Source of the DNA: Alishewanella agri BL06
GTDB lineage: Bacteria > Pseudomonadota > Gammaproteobacteria > Enterobacterales > Alteromonadaceae
Direction of reading: 5' to 3'
Assembly (NCBI RefSeq): GCF_000272005.1
Contig: NZ_AKKU01000028.1
Span: forward strand, 1-53,466
Length of the DNA stretch: 53,466 nucleotides
This document shows positions 53,290 to 53,466 of this stretch, in pieces; the stretch's first letter is position 1; each line of letters opens with the position of its first letter. The notes below the pieces were generated by a model. It had not been told where the DNA came from. It did not search any database and was given only the letters and a program-made list of their open reading frames with translations. The position numbers and the translations under genes are program-made.

Positions 53290-53366
53290 GGAGCGGTAGT
53301 TCAGTCGGTTAGAATACCGGCCTGTCACGCCGGGGGTCGCGGGTTCGAGTCCCGTCCGCTCCGCCA
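53290..53366 (+). tRNA. tRNA-Asp (anticodon GTC), copy 1
   Basis: A 77-nt cloverleaf with acceptor stem GGAGCGG/CCGCTCC, D-arm GTTCAGTCGGTTAGAAT, anticodon GTC at 53324-53326 in CCTGTCACG, T-arm GGGTTCGAGTCCC and encoded CCA end. Closely follows E. coli tRNA-Asp. It is part of a tandem pair. Confidence 0.97.
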
Positions 53367-53382
53367 ACTTTCGATGCTTTCC

Positions 53383-53459
53383 GGAGCGGTAGTTCAGTCG
53401 GTTAGAATACCGGCCTGTCACGCCGGGGGTCGCGGGTTCGAGTCCCGTCCGCTCCGCCA
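53383..53459 (+). tRNA. tRNA-Asp (anticodon GTC), copy 2
   Basis: Identical over all 77 bases to copy 1, with the encoded CCA end, separated from it by a 16-base spacer. Both are probably cut from one precursor. No terminator is visible before the window ends seven bases later. Confidence 0.97.
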
Positions 53460-53466
53460 CTTCAGT

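Noticed and set aside
53239..53460. A 73-residue minus-strand ORF with a repeated RTGLEPATPGVTGRYSNRLNYRS motif
   Set aside because: It is the antisense reading of the two tRNA-Asp genes. The repeated peptide comes only from the duplicated tRNA sequence, a well-known false ORF type.

Overview
This is an ordinary chromosomal window from a gammaproteobacterium. Gene content, operon order (bamD<>rluD-pgeF-clpB; ypjD-corB<>ffh-rpsP-rimM-trmD-rplS; aroF-tyrA near pheA; rnhA<>dnaQ next to tRNA-Asp) and family-level likeness point to the Alteromonadales/Chromatiaceae area (Rheinheimera, Alishewanella or Arsukibacterium-like). That placement is inference, because no marker comparison could be run. 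I see no prophage, insertion sequence, integron or CRISPR array. Gene density is high and most intergenic gaps carry recognisable signals.

Layout. 0-7 kb: radA, bamD, and the rluD-pgeF operon followed by clpB, which has a sigma-32-type promoter. 7-12.6 kb: pssA, gshA, a small lipoprotein transglycosylase, and the leftward ypjD-corB pair. 12.7-16.9 kb: ffh, then rpsP-rimM-trmD-rplS, then a DnaJ-related gene. 17-24.7 kb: aroF-tyrA behind TyrR-box-like sites, a LOG-family gene, a Na/Pi-cotransporter homologue overlapping a beta-CASP nuclease gene, and pheA behind a phenylalanine leader peptide and attenuator. 24.8-31.5 kb: a penicillin-acylase-family enzyme, cytochromes b and c', and a GGDEF-EAL protein. 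31.5-40.6 kb: two overlapping amidohydrolase-family genes, an M28 peptidase lipoprotein, a SUI1-family protein, a GAF protein, a class I aminotransferase and a small secreted protein. 40.7-46.5 kb: gdhA, a CbiM-like membrane protein, a small secreted protein under a near-consensus Fur box, ettA, a DUF2750 gene and folE. 46.5-53.5 kb: a CHASE-PAS-GGDEF-EAL protein with a degenerate SSDEF motif, a small PA3496-like gene, glutathione peroxidase, rnhA<>dnaQ, a TIGR03503-type membrane protein and two identical tRNA-Asp genes.

How the genes work together. Aromatic amino-acid synthesis is the main metabolic theme: DAHP synthase, the two bifunctional chorismate mutases (TyrA, PheA) and a class I aminotransferase are all present in separate units. 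aroF-tyrA has TyrR-type sites and pheA has ribosome-mediated attenuation, the same division of labour known from Escherichia coli. A second theme is translation and protein quality: SRP54, ribosomal proteins S16 and L19, RimM, TrmD, RluD, EttA, ClpB, YciH and a DnaJ-related protein.

The most interesting item is a candidate small RNA (about 73 nt, minus strand, 9799-9871) just downstream of gshA. It has a strong intrinsic terminator pointing away from any leftward gene, a sigma-E-like promoter, and the location, orientation and size of enterobacterial MicA. Other points worth attention are the Fur-controlled secreted protein, a terminator-like hairpin in the rpsP leader, terminators embedded in coding or start regions, and an amidohydrolase pair in which only one of three domains keeps the HxH metal site.
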